A DNA stretch of 9,317 bases from GWA1-54-10 sp964349675 (lineage in GTDB: Bacteria; Patescibacteriota; Minisyncoccia; Phycocordibacterales; SBAW01). The notes below the pieces were generated by a model, which ran no database searches, had not been told where the DNA came from, and saw nothing but the letters and a program-made list of their open reading frames with translations. The stretch spans positions 1 through 9,317 of the forward strand of contig CAYGHD010000023.1 in assembly GCA_964349675.1 (NCBI GenBank), written 5' to 3'. This document shows, piece after piece, positions 1-6,479 of this stretch. Both the position numbers and the translations under genes were made by a program. How positions within the stretch are numbered: position 1 is the first letter of the stretch; each line of letters starts with the position of its first letter.

Positions 1-1025
1 TAACCAGACACATCGCCTTCTTGTGTTTCAATCACTGGAAGCGCGGTCAAAGAGCCGCCACCTTTTTCTTTCGAGAGTTTTGCAGCACGCTCGAGCAAGC
101 GTGAGTGCAAGTAGAAGACGTCGCCCGGGTACGCCTCGCGGCCCGGTGGGCGACGCAGCAAGAGCGAAAGTTGGCGGTATGCAACGGCGTGTTTAGACAA
201 GTCGTCGTAAATAATCAGCGCATCGCGGCCAGAGTCCATAAAGTACTCACCGATAGCAGCACCTGCAAACGGCGCCAAGTACTGCAGCGCCGCAGGAGCC
301 GCAGCACCTGCGTCGACGATGATTGAGTATTCAAGTGCACCTCGCTCGCGCAGCTGGCTTACCAGGCGCGACGTCTTAGACTCTTTTTGACCGATAGAAA
401 CATAGATACAAATAGGGCGAGACTCTTTTGGCTCGGACTTTTGATTTAAAATAGTATCTATCGCTACCGTTGTTTTGCCGGTGTAGCGGTCGCCAATGAT
501 AAGCTCACGCTGGCCGCGGCCAATGGGGATCATCGAGTCAATGGCTTTGATGCCGGTGTGTAATGGCTGCCCCACACTCTGGCGGTCCATCACACCATAG
601 GCCTCGCGCTCAATAGGGTTTTGCTGCGTTGCTTTGATGGGACCGAGACCGTCCAAAGGCTCACCCAAAGGTGACACAACACGGCCAAGCAGCGCATCCC
701 CTACCGGGATGGAAAGCACCTGACCCGTCGACTCCACCACCATCCCCTCTGCCACAAGCGAGGCATCGCCTAAAATAATTGCGCGCACCGACTCTTCTTC
801 AAGGTTGAGAATAACCCCAAAGATGTCGGTGGTTTCTATTGCTTTATCAAGCGGCTTGTTGCCAGCCGTCACAAAGCGAACCATTTCCGACATGACGGCT
901 TTGTCCAACCCTTCTATCTCGGCGACACCGTCCCCCACGCGCATCACCAAACCCGTAGTCGTTGCACGCGACGCCGGGGTAAAGTTTTCGATCTCTTTTT
1001 TGAATTGTTCGATAAAATTTTGCAT
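1..1025 (-). CDS. atpA: ATP synthase F1 subunit alpha, N-terminal two thirds (cut by window edge)
   Basis: Non-catalytic nucleotide-binding subunit of the F1 head, which alternates with beta in the cytoplasmic hexamer. The ATG at 1025 opens 341 codons that run off the left edge; full-length family members have about 500 residues. Visible are the N-terminal beta-barrel (about residues 25-95, with GDGVAEIEG), the P-loop GDRYTGKTT at 179-187, IYVSIGQK at 207-214, and the GREAYPGDVFYLHSRLLERA block from 295. Two departures from the usual sequence: the P-loop has Tyr181 where GDRQTGKT is typical, and about ten extra residues follow the barrel strand near 53-66 compared with E. coli alpha. It starts 5 nt after the atpH stop with no clear Shine-Dalgarno, so translational coupling is likely. 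The gene order atpB-E-F-H-A confirms the identity. Confidence 0.97.
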   Translation of the reverse strand, partial: MQNFIEQFKKEIENFTPASRATTTGLVMRVGDGVAEIEGLDKAVMSEMVRFVTAGNKPLDKAIETTDIFGVILNLEEESVRAIILGDASLVAEGMVVESTGQVLSIPVGDALLGRVVSPLGEPLDGLGPIKATQQNPIEREAYGVMDRQSVGQPLHTGIKAIDSMIPIGRGQRELIIGDRYTGKTTVAIDTILNQKSEPKESRPICIYVSIGQKESKTSRLVSQLRERGALEYSIIVDAGAAAPAALQYLAPFAGAAIGEYFMDSGRDALIIYDDLSKHAVAYRQLSLLLRRPPGREAYPGDVFYLHSRLLERAAKLSKEKGGGSLTALPVIETQEGDVSG

Positions 1026-1030
1026 GTTTT

Positions 1031-1291
1031 TTAGGTGGTGGCTACTAGTGTTCGGTACAGCTCGAGTAATTTTCTGGTGCGCTCTTTTTCTGGAGAGGCT
1101 GCCGAGTATCGACTTGACCGCTCGGCGCGCTCCAAGAGTGCTGTGTATTCGGCAAAAATGTGCGGAAGGAGTTTTTGATGGCCTTTGCGTGCAAGTGTTT
1201 TTTTAAGCCCATCAAGGCAGTCCGCTGCACGCTTTGGGTTTTGCGTTACAAGGTCAAAAAGTGCTTTTGCGTACTGAGCTTCAATAGTCAT
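1031..1291 (-). CDS. atpH: ATP synthase F1 subunit delta, N-terminal domain only
   Basis: Predicted peripheral-stalk protein linking the F1 head to subunit b. Only 86 residues are encoded, against about 180 in typical bacterial delta. The start carries the family signature (YAKALFDL at 7-14), followed by helical sequence with KGHQKLLPHIFAEY, as expected of the N-terminal helical domain that binds alpha. The C-terminal domain, which normally holds an IGG...GD..iDgS-type region and contacts subunit b, is absent. The TAA is followed by only 5 nt before atpA, so there is no room for a frameshifted remainder. The position between atpF (4-nt gap) and atpA supports the assignment more strongly than the sequence alone. 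Whether this is a functional minimal delta or a reduced gene cannot be decided here. Confidence 0.85.
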   Translation of the reverse strand: MTIEAQYAKALFDLVTQNPKRAADCLDGLKKTLARKGHQKLLPHIFAEYTALLERAERSSRYSAASPEKERTRKLLELYRTLVATT

Positions 1292-1295
1292 AGAA

Positions 1296-1742
1296 TTACT
1301 TTTTTTCCAGTGCCATACGCTCCATCCCTAGGACTATCAGTTTTGCAACTTCCTGTTTGCTTTCTGCAATCGCATCGTTTTTAAGCTGCAGTGCTTGCGC
1401 CTCGGCCTCACTGAGTAGTGCGGTGGCACTTGCCTCGCCAGCCTCTATCAAAGCACGCTGTTTTTCTGCACCCAAGGCACGAGCCTTGGACACAACCTCG
1501 TCAGCATCTTTGCCTGCTTGCGCCAACAAGTCGCTGCGGGACGCTTCGATTTTTTGCAGCTCATGCGCCGCAGCCGCTGCGTCACGCACACCGTCGGCAA
1601 GTTTTTGCCGGCGATCTTCGAGCATCTTAACTATCGGACCATACAGAAAGTACCACAAGCCAAAAAGCAGCAAACCGAAGTTTACGCCGTTGACGAGCAG
1701 AAGCCGCCAGTCGATACCGAATGCTGCAAATAAATCACTCAT
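1296..1742 (-). CDS. atpF: ATP synthase Fo subunit b
   Basis: Membrane-anchored stator stalk of Fo. The 148 residues contain one N-terminal transmembrane helix (about 13-34, including the conserved Asn21-Phe22), then YGPIVKMLEDRRQKLADG at the membrane exit, then a long Ala/Glu/Lys/Gln-rich amphipathic helix to the C-terminus, which forms the dimeric coiled coil. The length is close to the family's usual 155-165. The ATG at 1742 is the natural start because it leaves a short amphipathic segment before the membrane helix. It lies 18 nt after the atpE stop and 4 nt before atpH. I see no Shine-Dalgarno upstream. Confidence 0.95.
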   Translation of the reverse strand: MSDLFAAFGIDWRLLLVNGVNFGLLLFGLWYFLYGPIVKMLEDRRQKLADGVRDAAAAAHELQKIEASRSDLLAQAGKDADEVVSKARALGAEKQRALIEAGEASATALLSEAEAQALQLKNDAIAESKQEVAKLIVLGMERMALEKK

Positions 1743-1760
1743 GCGAGAAAGACGTTTGGA

Positions 1761-1988
1761 CTACACGAACTTGATAATGAACGACACCACGAGGGCCAAA
1801 ATACCAAGCGCCTCGGTAAAGACGATTGCGAGAATCATGTTTGACACGATTTTGTCTGATGCCTCTGGGTTGCGGCCGATAGCATCCATTGCACGACCAC
1901 CGATCATACCGATACCGATTGCGGGACCAAGCACTCCAAGACCTGCTGCGATTGCCATAGCTATCACTTTGCCCGTTTCTATATCCAT
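1761..1988 (-). CDS. atpE: ATP synthase Fo subunit c
   Basis: Proteolipid of the rotating membrane ring. The 75 residues form two hydrophobic helices joined by the polar loop GRNPEA (38-43). Helix 1 carries a glycine-rich packing stretch (G16 to G31), and helix 2 has the ion-carrying carboxylate Glu59 in FTEALGIL. The Na+ ligand pattern of sodium-type rings (Gln in helix 1, then ES/T..Y after the Glu) is not present: by alignment from the loop the Gln position is Ile26 and the residues after Glu59 are Ala-Leu. The ring should therefore be proton-coupled (inference). An AGGA lies unusually close, two bases before the ATG. The 62-nt gap to the atpB stop holds nothing else I can recognise. Confidence 0.97.
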   Translation of the reverse strand: MDIETGKVIAMAIAAGLGVLGPAIGIGMIGGRAMDAIGRNPEASDKIVSNMILAIVFTEALGILALVVSFIIKFV

Positions 1989-2050
1989 ATTCCTACATCA
2001 AAACTAATAACAAGTAATGCGCCCACTCTACCACAGGGAGCCGTAAATCT

Positions 2051-2821
2051 CTAGGCGTGCGCTGTGTGTTCCTCTTTATGGTTGCCGTGCGGCTCTGCTA
2101 TCGCCAACTTGATAAAGAAGAGCGTCAGCATCGCAAACACAGCACCCTGCACTACGCCCACAAACGCCTCAAATGCCATAAGCGGCACCGGCAATACATA
2201 GGGCATAAAATATGCCACCACTGCCAAGAGCACGCCGCCGGCAAAGACGTTGCCGAACAGACGGAATGAGAAAGAGATGAAGCGCGATAGCTCGGACACA
2301 AACTCGATAAGCCCGACGGCAAACAGCAAGGGCGACGAGAAGTTGAAAAACTTTGACCCGTACTTCCAGAGCCCGAGCGCTGCGATACCTGCTATCTCAA
2401 TTGCAAACACCGCGATAATGGCGAGCGAGAGCGTGACGTTGAGGTCGGCGTTTGCTGCGTGGAAGAGCGGGATAAACTCATGCCCATGATGGATGCCCAC
2501 ACTGCCAAACAGCGGGATAAACTCAAACAAGTTCGCGGTTGCGATAAACAAAAAGAGCGTGACGATGAGAGGGAAAAATTTTACAGCGAGCGCGCGGCTG
2601 CCTAAAATGTTTTCCATATATCCGAGCAAAAAGTCGAATATCGCCTCAAAAAAGTTCTGTGCTTTGCCTGGGACAAGGCTCACCTTGCGCCCGACAAAAA
2701 AAGCAACAACAAGCAGCGTCGCCATAGTGAGCCATACCGCCAAAAGCGTGTTGGTTATCGGCAACCCCCACACGGTAAACAACTGCTCGGCCGCAAGCGA
2801 TATATGTAACCCCTCTTCCAT
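2051..2821 (-). CDS. atpB: ATP synthase Fo subunit a
   Basis: Proton-channel stator subunit of Fo. The 256 residues hold about five to six membrane helices. Diagnostic motifs: ADLNVTLSLA at 125-134, the essential helix with the ring-facing arginine Arg187 in FRLFGN (186-191), and Gln225 in VVQGAVFAMLT. The segment after Arg reads GNVFAGG, where many homologues have GN..AGE or AGH, so the usual charged or polar residue is a Gly here. A His-rich stretch (HHGH, 111-114) lies in a loop and the C-terminus is His/Glu-rich (HKEEHTAHA). This is the first gene of the operon. No Shine-Dalgarno is visible, and the nearest -10-like element (TATGAT, 2837-2842) would give a leader of only about 9 nt. Confidence 0.96.
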   Translation of the reverse strand: MEEGLHISLAAEQLFTVWGLPITNTLLAVWLTMATLLVVAFFVGRKVSLVPGKAQNFFEAIFDFLLGYMENILGSRALAVKFFPLIVTLFLFIATANLFEFIPLFGSVGIHHGHEFIPLFHAANADLNVTLSLAIIAVFAIEIAGIAALGLWKYGSKFFNFSSPLLFAVGLIEFVSELSRFISFSFRLFGNVFAGGVLLAVVAYFMPYVLPVPLMAFEAFVGVVQGAVFAMLTLFFIKLAIAEPHGNHKEEHTAHA

Positions 2822-2832
2822 AGATTAAAGCA

Positions 2833-2842
2833 TGGTATCATA
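2833..2842. promoter_or_regulatory. Overlapping divergent -10 elements between atpB and the DUF5667-like gene
   Basis: Read on the plus strand this is an extended -10 (TGG then TATCAT); on the minus strand the same bases give TATGAT. The plus-strand start codon is at 2870 and the minus-strand atpB start is at 2821, so one AT-rich core could serve both directions. No convincing -35 boxes are visible. This is pattern-based inference. Confidence 0.4.
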
Positions 2843-2869
2843 AACGGTGACGGTTTTAAAGTCTTTTCT

Positions 2870-3076
2870 ATGCCTGTACTTATATCAGCACTCCTCCTTA
2901 CAGCAGCCTTGGGAAGCGGCGTTTCGTTTGTGGCGCGGCAAAGCAGCCCGGGTGACCTGCTGTACCCGTTTGAAGTTTCGATAAACCAAAAAGTAGAGGC
3001 ACGCATCGCAGCTTTTCATCCACTCGATTCAGCAACTGCCAGCGTGCACGCAGCAAGCGCATTTCTTTTTAAATAA
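2870..3076 (+). CDS. Short secreted DUF5667-like protein, possibly truncated
   Basis: The only plus-strand gene in the window, 68 residues. It starts with a hydrophobic signal or anchor segment (about 3-20), then SSPGDLLYPFEVSINQKVEA at about 25-44. This resembles the core of DUF5667 proteins, exported proteins of unknown function common in Patescibacteria, in which PGDxLYPxK is followed by N/EKV and a long helical tail. Family members are usually far longer; here the helix ends after SVHAASAFLFK with a TAA. It converges on the transglycosylase gene with an 8-nt gap. It could be a live mini-version, a decayed remnant, or a chance frame, although the motif and the export signal argue against chance. 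I see no good Shine-Dalgarno. Confidence 0.55.
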   Translation: MPVLISALLLTAALGSGVSFVARQSSPGDLLYPFEVSINQKVEARIAAFHPLDSATASVHAASAFLFK

Positions 3077-3084
3077 AAGGCTGT

Positions 3085-4446
3085 TTATATACCGAGCGGG
3101 TCGATCATATTAACCTGAATATCGACTGCTTTTGACATCACTTGCGCGCCATAAAATGCGTTCGCAGGACTCTTGTTGTCGCATGACCGGCCCGAGTAGT
3201 AGCGGCAGGCTGCATTTTTTTCAGCTGCCAGAGAGCCGCTTGCCGCGCCTAAGTCTGCCAGATACAGTGCAGATGCCGTAAAAGCATCACGCGGATTCCA
3301 CGGGTCGGCCACACTGACATTGAGCGCTGCTTTTATTTTTGCCTCAAACAGCTGCCAGGTTGATGGGATAAACTGCGCTGGCCCCATAGCACCCCCGTAC
3401 CCTACCCCGCCAATAGGGCACGAGACCCGTGTCTCAGCGGGGTCTCTCCCCAACGCTCCTGTAATTGCCAAGAAGGGTTTGACGTCGCGAGAGGGCTTCA
3501 TCACCCCGCTCACCGCAGCCCCCGTGCTTACCTTCACCCCGGCCCCGGTAGTGAAGTTGGTCACATAGCAGCTCCCAACATTTTTACCCAAATTGCTTTC
3601 TTGTGTGAGGATAGCGAGCAAAAAGGCGGGCCGGACGCCGGTGACCTTTGACACTTGGATAGCATAGTCGAGCGCGGTACCGAATTGGATAGCCCCAGTG
3701 TCACGCAAACTAAACAGCGCCGTGCGGATGGCAGCAGCTTTTGCCTGCTGCTGTGCGATTGAACCTTGATAACTTTTTTGCTGCGCCTTGCTTAAGCTCA
3801 GCAGGGCTGCTTTTTGCTTTTGACTCCGCTGGATTTTTGCCTGCTCCTCTTCGATAGAGATTTTTGCGTTTGTCTCTTGCGCCTGCTTTTGTGCAAGGCT
3901 TTGCCGCGCAACTTCAGCACTACTTTTGTTGCGCTTGATCCCGGCAACCGCATCTTGTATGGCACTGTTGAGGGAGATCTGCTCGTCTAAGTCGAGCAAA
4001 AAGTCAGACAGTGTGCTGCCTGAAAAAAGCAGGTCAATGGGCGCCGTGGTCTCTATCTCATTTTGCTCGCGGATAAGCTGCGAGAGCGACTGATGCCCCT
4101 CTTGGATTTTGCCGGTAAGGGTGCTGATAACCTGCGTCTGTTTTGAAATATCCTTTCCAAGCGATGCAATGGCCAAGTTTTTTGCTTTGATTTTTAAATT
4201 TGCCTGGTTTATCTCTGCGTTTAAAATGTTGATGTCGCGCTCAAGTGAGACTCCCTTTTTTTGCTCGGCAGAAAGCTCGGCCTGTTGCTGCTCAATTTGT
4301 TTAAGCACTTCAGCAAGCTGCGCCTGCAAGCGCGCCTCTGTCTCGGCAACAGAGGTTTGGGCACGTGCGGTGTTGTGCATAGAAAACACTACGCCAACAC
4401 ACAGCGCAAACCCGCACAAGAGCCCCTGTATCCATAGCCGACCCAT
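3085..4446 (-). CDS. Secreted coiled-coil lytic murein transglycosylase
   Basis: Predicted peptidoglycan-cleaving enzyme outside the membrane. The 453 residues comprise: a signal peptide (h-region about 4-22, likely cleavage after TARA at about 29); a long Gln/Ala/Glu/Lys-rich coiled coil (about 33-240), of the kind that tethers or inhibits hydrolases in PcsB/EnvC-like proteins; and a C-terminal lysozyme-fold domain related to MltB-type transglycosylases. The catalytic acid should be Glu283 in TQESNLG, with GGAMGPAQFIPSTW at 351-364 and DPWNPRDAFTASALYLAD later. The roughly 65-residue segment between the Glu and GAMGPAQF, plus the end of the domain, carries four cysteines (293, 343, 414, 422) that could form two disulfides. 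Specific substrate linkage is not predictable. A likely extended -10 sits 7 nt before the ATG. Confidence 0.9.
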   Translation of the reverse strand: MGRLWIQGLLCGFALCVGVVFSMHNTARAQTSVAETEARLQAQLAEVLKQIEQQQAELSAEQKKGVSLERDINILNAEINQANLKIKAKNLAIASLGKDISKQTQVISTLTGKIQEGHQSLSQLIREQNEIETTAPIDLLFSGSTLSDFLLDLDEQISLNSAIQDAVAGIKRNKSSAEVARQSLAQKQAQETNAKISIEEEQAKIQRSQKQKAALLSLSKAQQKSYQGSIAQQQAKAAAIRTALFSLRDTGAIQFGTALDYAIQVSKVTGVRPAFLLAILTQESNLGKNVGSCYVTNFTTGAGVKVSTGAAVSGVMKPSRDVKPFLAITGALGRDPAETRVSCPIGGVGYGGAMGPAQFIPSTWQLFEAKIKAALNVSVADPWNPRDAFTASALYLADLGAASGSLAAEKNAACRYYSGRSCDNKSPANAFYGAQVMSKAVDIQVNMIDPLGI

Positions 4447-4453
4447 CTCTATA

Positions 4454-4462
4454 GTAATACCA
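4454..4462 (-). promoter_or_regulatory. Extended -10 promoter of the transglycosylase gene
   Basis: The minus strand reads TGG-TATTAC, and exactly 7 nt separate its end from the ATG at 4446. Transcription would begin at or one base before the start codon, so the mRNA would be leaderless. No Shine-Dalgarno precedes the ATG and no clear -35 box is visible. Confidence 0.5.
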
Positions 4463-4500
4463 TGGAATCCAGACCCTCTTTGAGACCTTTGCTCACACCC

Positions 4501-4968
4501 TTAATTGAGCCACCAAATAGAGACCGTGAGGACTGTCGCAAACGACACCCATGCCAAATATGGAAGCATGAGGTAGTACGCGATACGGTCTATTTTCCAC
4601 GCTTTGATGCTTAAATACACAATAAAGCCAAGCAGTGCAAAGATGTCGATAAGCGCAAAAACAATTGAGTGGAGACCGAAGAATAGTATTGACCACGCCG
4701 TGTTAAACACAAGATGGAGAAAAAATATCCACACCCAGTTTTTTGCCGCGTGCGACGTACGCGCCTGGCTCCAGACGCGAATGAGCGCAATGCTCATCAA
4801 GCCGTACAGAATCATCCACACCGGGGCAAACACCCATGCTGGCGGATTAAAAATTGGTTTTGCGAGCGTTTGATACCATCCGGAAATTGCTGCAGTAAAC
4901 AACGTCCCGATAATCCCCGCCCCATAACACACAATCACTGCAATGGCCCCGCGGATTATTGCATGCAT
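4501..4968 (-). CDS. tspO: TspO/MBR family membrane protein
   Basis: Small integral membrane protein of the tryptophan-rich sensory / translocator family; homologues bind porphyrins and other hydrophobic ligands, and the physiological role in this group is unknown. The 155 residues form five membrane helices, the usual family size. Signatures: WYQTLAKPIFNPPAWVFAPV (31-50, the KP.F.PP.W loop), NTAWSILFFG (89-98) and YLAWVSFATVLTVSIWWLN at the C-terminus (137-155). The ATG at 4968 is the first in frame at a sensible distance from helix 1. The gene lies 50 nt downstream of tRNA-Pro on the same strand and 54 nt upstream of the transglycosylase. A TATTAT hexamer at 5002-5007 could act as its -10, or it may be read through from the tRNAs. 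Confidence 0.93.
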   Translation of the reverse strand: MHAIIRGAIAVIVCYGAGIIGTLFTAAISGWYQTLAKPIFNPPAWVFAPVWMILYGLMSIALIRVWSQARTSHAAKNWVWIFFLHLVFNTAWSILFFGLHSIVFALIDIFALLGFIVYLSIKAWKIDRIAYYLMLPYLAWVSFATVLTVSIWWLN

Positions 4969-5018
4969 ACTTTTTGTATTGCGCGATAGTTAGTACTCTA
5001 AATAATACCTGAATCTTG

Positions 5019-5089
5019 TCGGAGTGCCGAGAATCGAACTCGGGTTTTACGCACCCGAAGCGCACGTAATGCCACTATACCACACTCCG
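5019..5089 (-). tRNA. tRNA-Pro (anticodon CGG)
   Basis: 71 nt folding as a cloverleaf: acceptor CGGAGTG/CACTCCG (7 bp), D arm starting GTAT, anticodon stem TGCGC/GCGTA with loop TTCGGGT (anticodon CGG, reads CCG), a 4-nt variable loop, and T arm CCGAG-TTCGATT-CTCGG. The C1-G72 pair with discriminator A is a bacterial tRNA-Pro identity feature. No CCA is encoded; CAA follows the discriminator, so CCA must be added enzymatically. It starts two bases after the encoded CCA of tRNA-Val and is surely co-transcribed with it. Confidence 0.93.
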
Positions 5090-5091
5090 CA

Positions 5092-5167
5092 TGGTGCACC
5101 CTATAGGACTCGAACCTATGACCCCACCCGTGTGAAGGGTGTGCTCTACCAACTGAGCTAAGGGTGC
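5092..5167 (-). tRNA. tRNA-Val (anticodon CAC), CCA encoded
   Basis: 76 nt including the genomic CCA: acceptor GCACCCT/AGGGTGC, D arm GCTC...GAGC, anticodon stem CACCC/GGGTG with loop TTCACAC (anticodon CAC, reads GUG), T arm ATAGG-TTCGAGT-CCTAT, discriminator A. All stems pair fully. It is the first member of a two-tRNA transcript. Confidence 0.96.
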
Positions 5168-5180
5168 ATATACTGAAAAA

Positions 5181-5189
5181 TATATACCA
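5181..5189 (-). promoter_or_regulatory. Extended -10 promoter of the tRNA-Val/tRNA-Pro unit
   Basis: The minus strand reads TGG-TATATA, ending 13 nt before the tRNA-Val 5' end, so transcription would start about 7 nt before the mature tRNA. The -35 region, which falls near the preceding terminator, is poor. This is the same TGGTAT core as seen before several protein genes here. Confidence 0.45.
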
Positions 5190-5198
5190 CAAATTTAC

Positions 5199-5232
5199 AA
5201 AAAGGTAGGCCGGTCTTTGTAAAGACCGGCCT
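5199..5232 (-). terminator. Rho-independent terminator of the LemA-like gene
   Basis: Perfect 12-bp stem (AGGCCGGTCTTT at 5207-5218 with its complement at 5221-5232) and a 2-nt loop as drawn, which in practice opens to 4 nt. On the minus strand it is followed after three bases by five Ts (5199-5203). It lies 18 nt after the LemA-like stop codon and insulates the tRNA unit downstream. Confidence 0.85.
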
Positions 5233-5250
5233 TAGTCGCACCATATGACT

Positions 5251-5805
5251 CTATTCAAGCAGCGGCCGCGCACGGTAGTGCGTCAGGTATGCGACCGGAG
5301 TCGCCATGAGACCGCTCCGCGCCTCGTTATATATTTTGACTTTTGCGTTGTAGTGCGAGCGGGCATCTGCGACGGCTTTGTTTGCAGACTTGAGCGCTAA
5401 GAGCGTCTGCCCGAGCTCTGCAGACGGCGGCAGCGTGCTTGACTCGATGAGCCAAAGCGCCGCGCGCTCGTATGCATATTGCTCGGCCCAGTATTGGCGA
5501 ACGTCGTGCTGGGTTGAGTTTTGATACACCCGCGCTTTTTTGGCTACGTCGTGCGCCGCATCGAACGCGAGTATTGCTTGAGCATCAAAGTGCGCTCGAT
5601 GGTTGAACGCGAGCGAACGGATGTTTGCGCCCTGGCTTACCCTGTCCTCGCACACGGCGAGCACCTTTTGGAACGCATCCCTGGTCTCGTCGTACGCCGC
5701 CTCGATTTTTGGATGCGAAACAAACGCACCCAAACTAGCCACCACCGCCACGACCGTCAGAATGAGCGTCATGCGCAGCCGAGCGATGCTTATGTACTGC
5801 CTCAT
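5251..5805 (-). CDS. Membrane-anchored protein with a LemA-like C-terminus
   Basis: 184 residues. The ATG at 5805 is preferred over an upstream in-frame TTG (5838) because AAGGA (5813-5817) sits 7 nt before it, one of the few good Shine-Dalgarno sequences here. One N-terminal membrane helix (about 12-30) is followed by a helical, Ala-rich extracytoplasmic domain. The end, ADARSHYNAKVKIYNEARSG (146-165), matches the LemA pattern AR..YN..V..YN, followed by a short hydrophobic segment. The central LIPNLV...VKGYA motif of classical LemA is not recognisable, so this is a distant relative or a convergent helical bundle. Its function is unknown. It stands alone between a terminator-like structure upstream and a strong terminator downstream. 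Confidence 0.8.
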   Translation of the reverse strand: MRQYISIARLRMTLILTVVAVVASLGAFVSHPKIEAAYDETRDAFQKVLAVCEDRVSQGANIRSLAFNHRAHFDAQAILAFDAAHDVAKKARVYQNSTQHDVRQYWAEQYAYERAALWLIESSTLPPSAELGQTLLALKSANKAVADARSHYNAKVKIYNEARSGLMATPVAYLTHYRARPLLE

Positions 5806-5812
5806 GGGAGAG

Positions 5813-5817
5813 TCCTT
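5813..5817 (-). promoter_or_regulatory. Shine-Dalgarno that fixes the start of the LemA-like gene
   Basis: AAGGA on the minus strand with a 7-nt spacer (CTCTCCC) before the ATG at 5805. It contrasts with most genes in the window, which have none. Confidence 0.65.
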
Positions 5818-5877
5818 CCCTACTTCTATTACCGTCAAACACTATGCCACACTGTATTAAAAAAATAAAGAACCCCT

Positions 5878-5939
5878 AAAAAACCACCTATCCCCATCTA
5901 CAAAGATCGCATCTCCGGAAATGTGGATAACTTTTGGTG
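5878..5939 (-). terminator. Possible terminator of yjjX
   Basis: On the minus strand, CCACC (5935-5939) and TATCC (5924-5928) can pair with GGATA (5888-5892) and GGTGG (5883-5887), separated by an asymmetric internal loop, and five Ts follow (5878-5882). The long 31-nt apical region contains a further near-palindrome around TCCGGA. It sits directly after the yjjX stop. Weaker than the 5199-5232 terminator. Confidence 0.4.
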
Positions 5940-5944
5940 GACTC

Positions 5945-6472
5945 CTAATACAACTCTTTATTTTTGAATGGGATGCACGCAAAGATTACAGCCTCAGTGT
6001 AATACTTTGTTCGGTCCACTACGTCGCCTGTCAAAATGCCCACTGCACCATTCTCTTGTTTTGAATTAGTCCTACCAAAAACAATATCATCCGCCTCTCC
6101 TAGCTCTTTACCTTGTTTTATGAGCTCAGAAATTTTTGCTGGCAAGAAAAAGGTTCCCGTCCTCCCTTTTCCATACTTACCGTTATTTGATTTTACGATT
6201 ATCCAAGCAAAGGCCTCCATCTCAGATTGCTTTTCCTCTACACCTCCCTCTATCCCAACCCAAAAATCAGCATCCGTGATCTCTTTTGAAGCGTTATCTA
6301 CCCTATGTAGGGCACCCGTAAATGTCTCGGCATCGCTTGTTGGTTGTTCGCTCACGTTAGAAGGGACAGAAATGCCTTCTACTTCAAAAATCATCTCTGG
6401 AAACATTTTTTTGAAACCATTGAGTGTGGCATTTATCTTGACTGGATTTTTTGACGCGACGACTATTTTCAT
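5945..6472 (-). CDS. yjjX: Inosine/xanthosine triphosphatase (YjjX / DUF84 family)
   Basis: Hydrolyses non-canonical purine nucleoside triphosphates (ITP, XTP) to keep deaminated bases out of DNA and RNA; cytoplasmic. From the ATG at 6472 it has 175 residues, close to E. coli YjjX (170). N-terminal KIVVASKNPVKINA is the nucleotide-binding start of the fold; VSEQPTSDAETFTGA, DFWVGIEGGVE and NGAVGILTGDVVDRTKYYTE are further family blocks, ending with the usual AVIFACIPFKN. An in-frame GTG at 6526 would add 18 residues unlike the family, and an extended -10 lies inside that extension, so the ATG is preferred. GC is about 42% by hand count (6001-6480) against about 55% in a part of ddl, suggesting acquisition from elsewhere. 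Confidence 0.92.
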   Translation of the reverse strand: MKIVVASKNPVKINATLNGFKKMFPEMIFEVEGISVPSNVSEQPTSDAETFTGALHRVDNASKEITDADFWVGIEGGVEEKQSEMEAFAWIIVKSNNGKYGKGRTGTFFLPAKISELIKQGKELGEADDIVFGRTNSKQENGAVGILTGDVVDRTKYYTEAVIFACIPFKNKELY

Positions 6473-6479
6473 AAAAGCT

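Noticed and set aside
1026..1295. Frameshift or pseudogene explanation for the short atpH
   Set aside because: The gene is packed between neighbours by 4-5 nt, and no other frame in the interval carries a delta C-terminal domain.
1357..2007. 216-codon plus-strand frame
   Set aside because: Antisense to atpF and atpE, both certain genes; Ser/Ala-rich low-complexity product typical of a shadow frame.
4998..5192. 64-codon minus-strand frame with SSVGRAHPSHGWGHRFES
   Set aside because: It is a translation of the tRNA-Val and tRNA-Pro genes, another classic false ORF.
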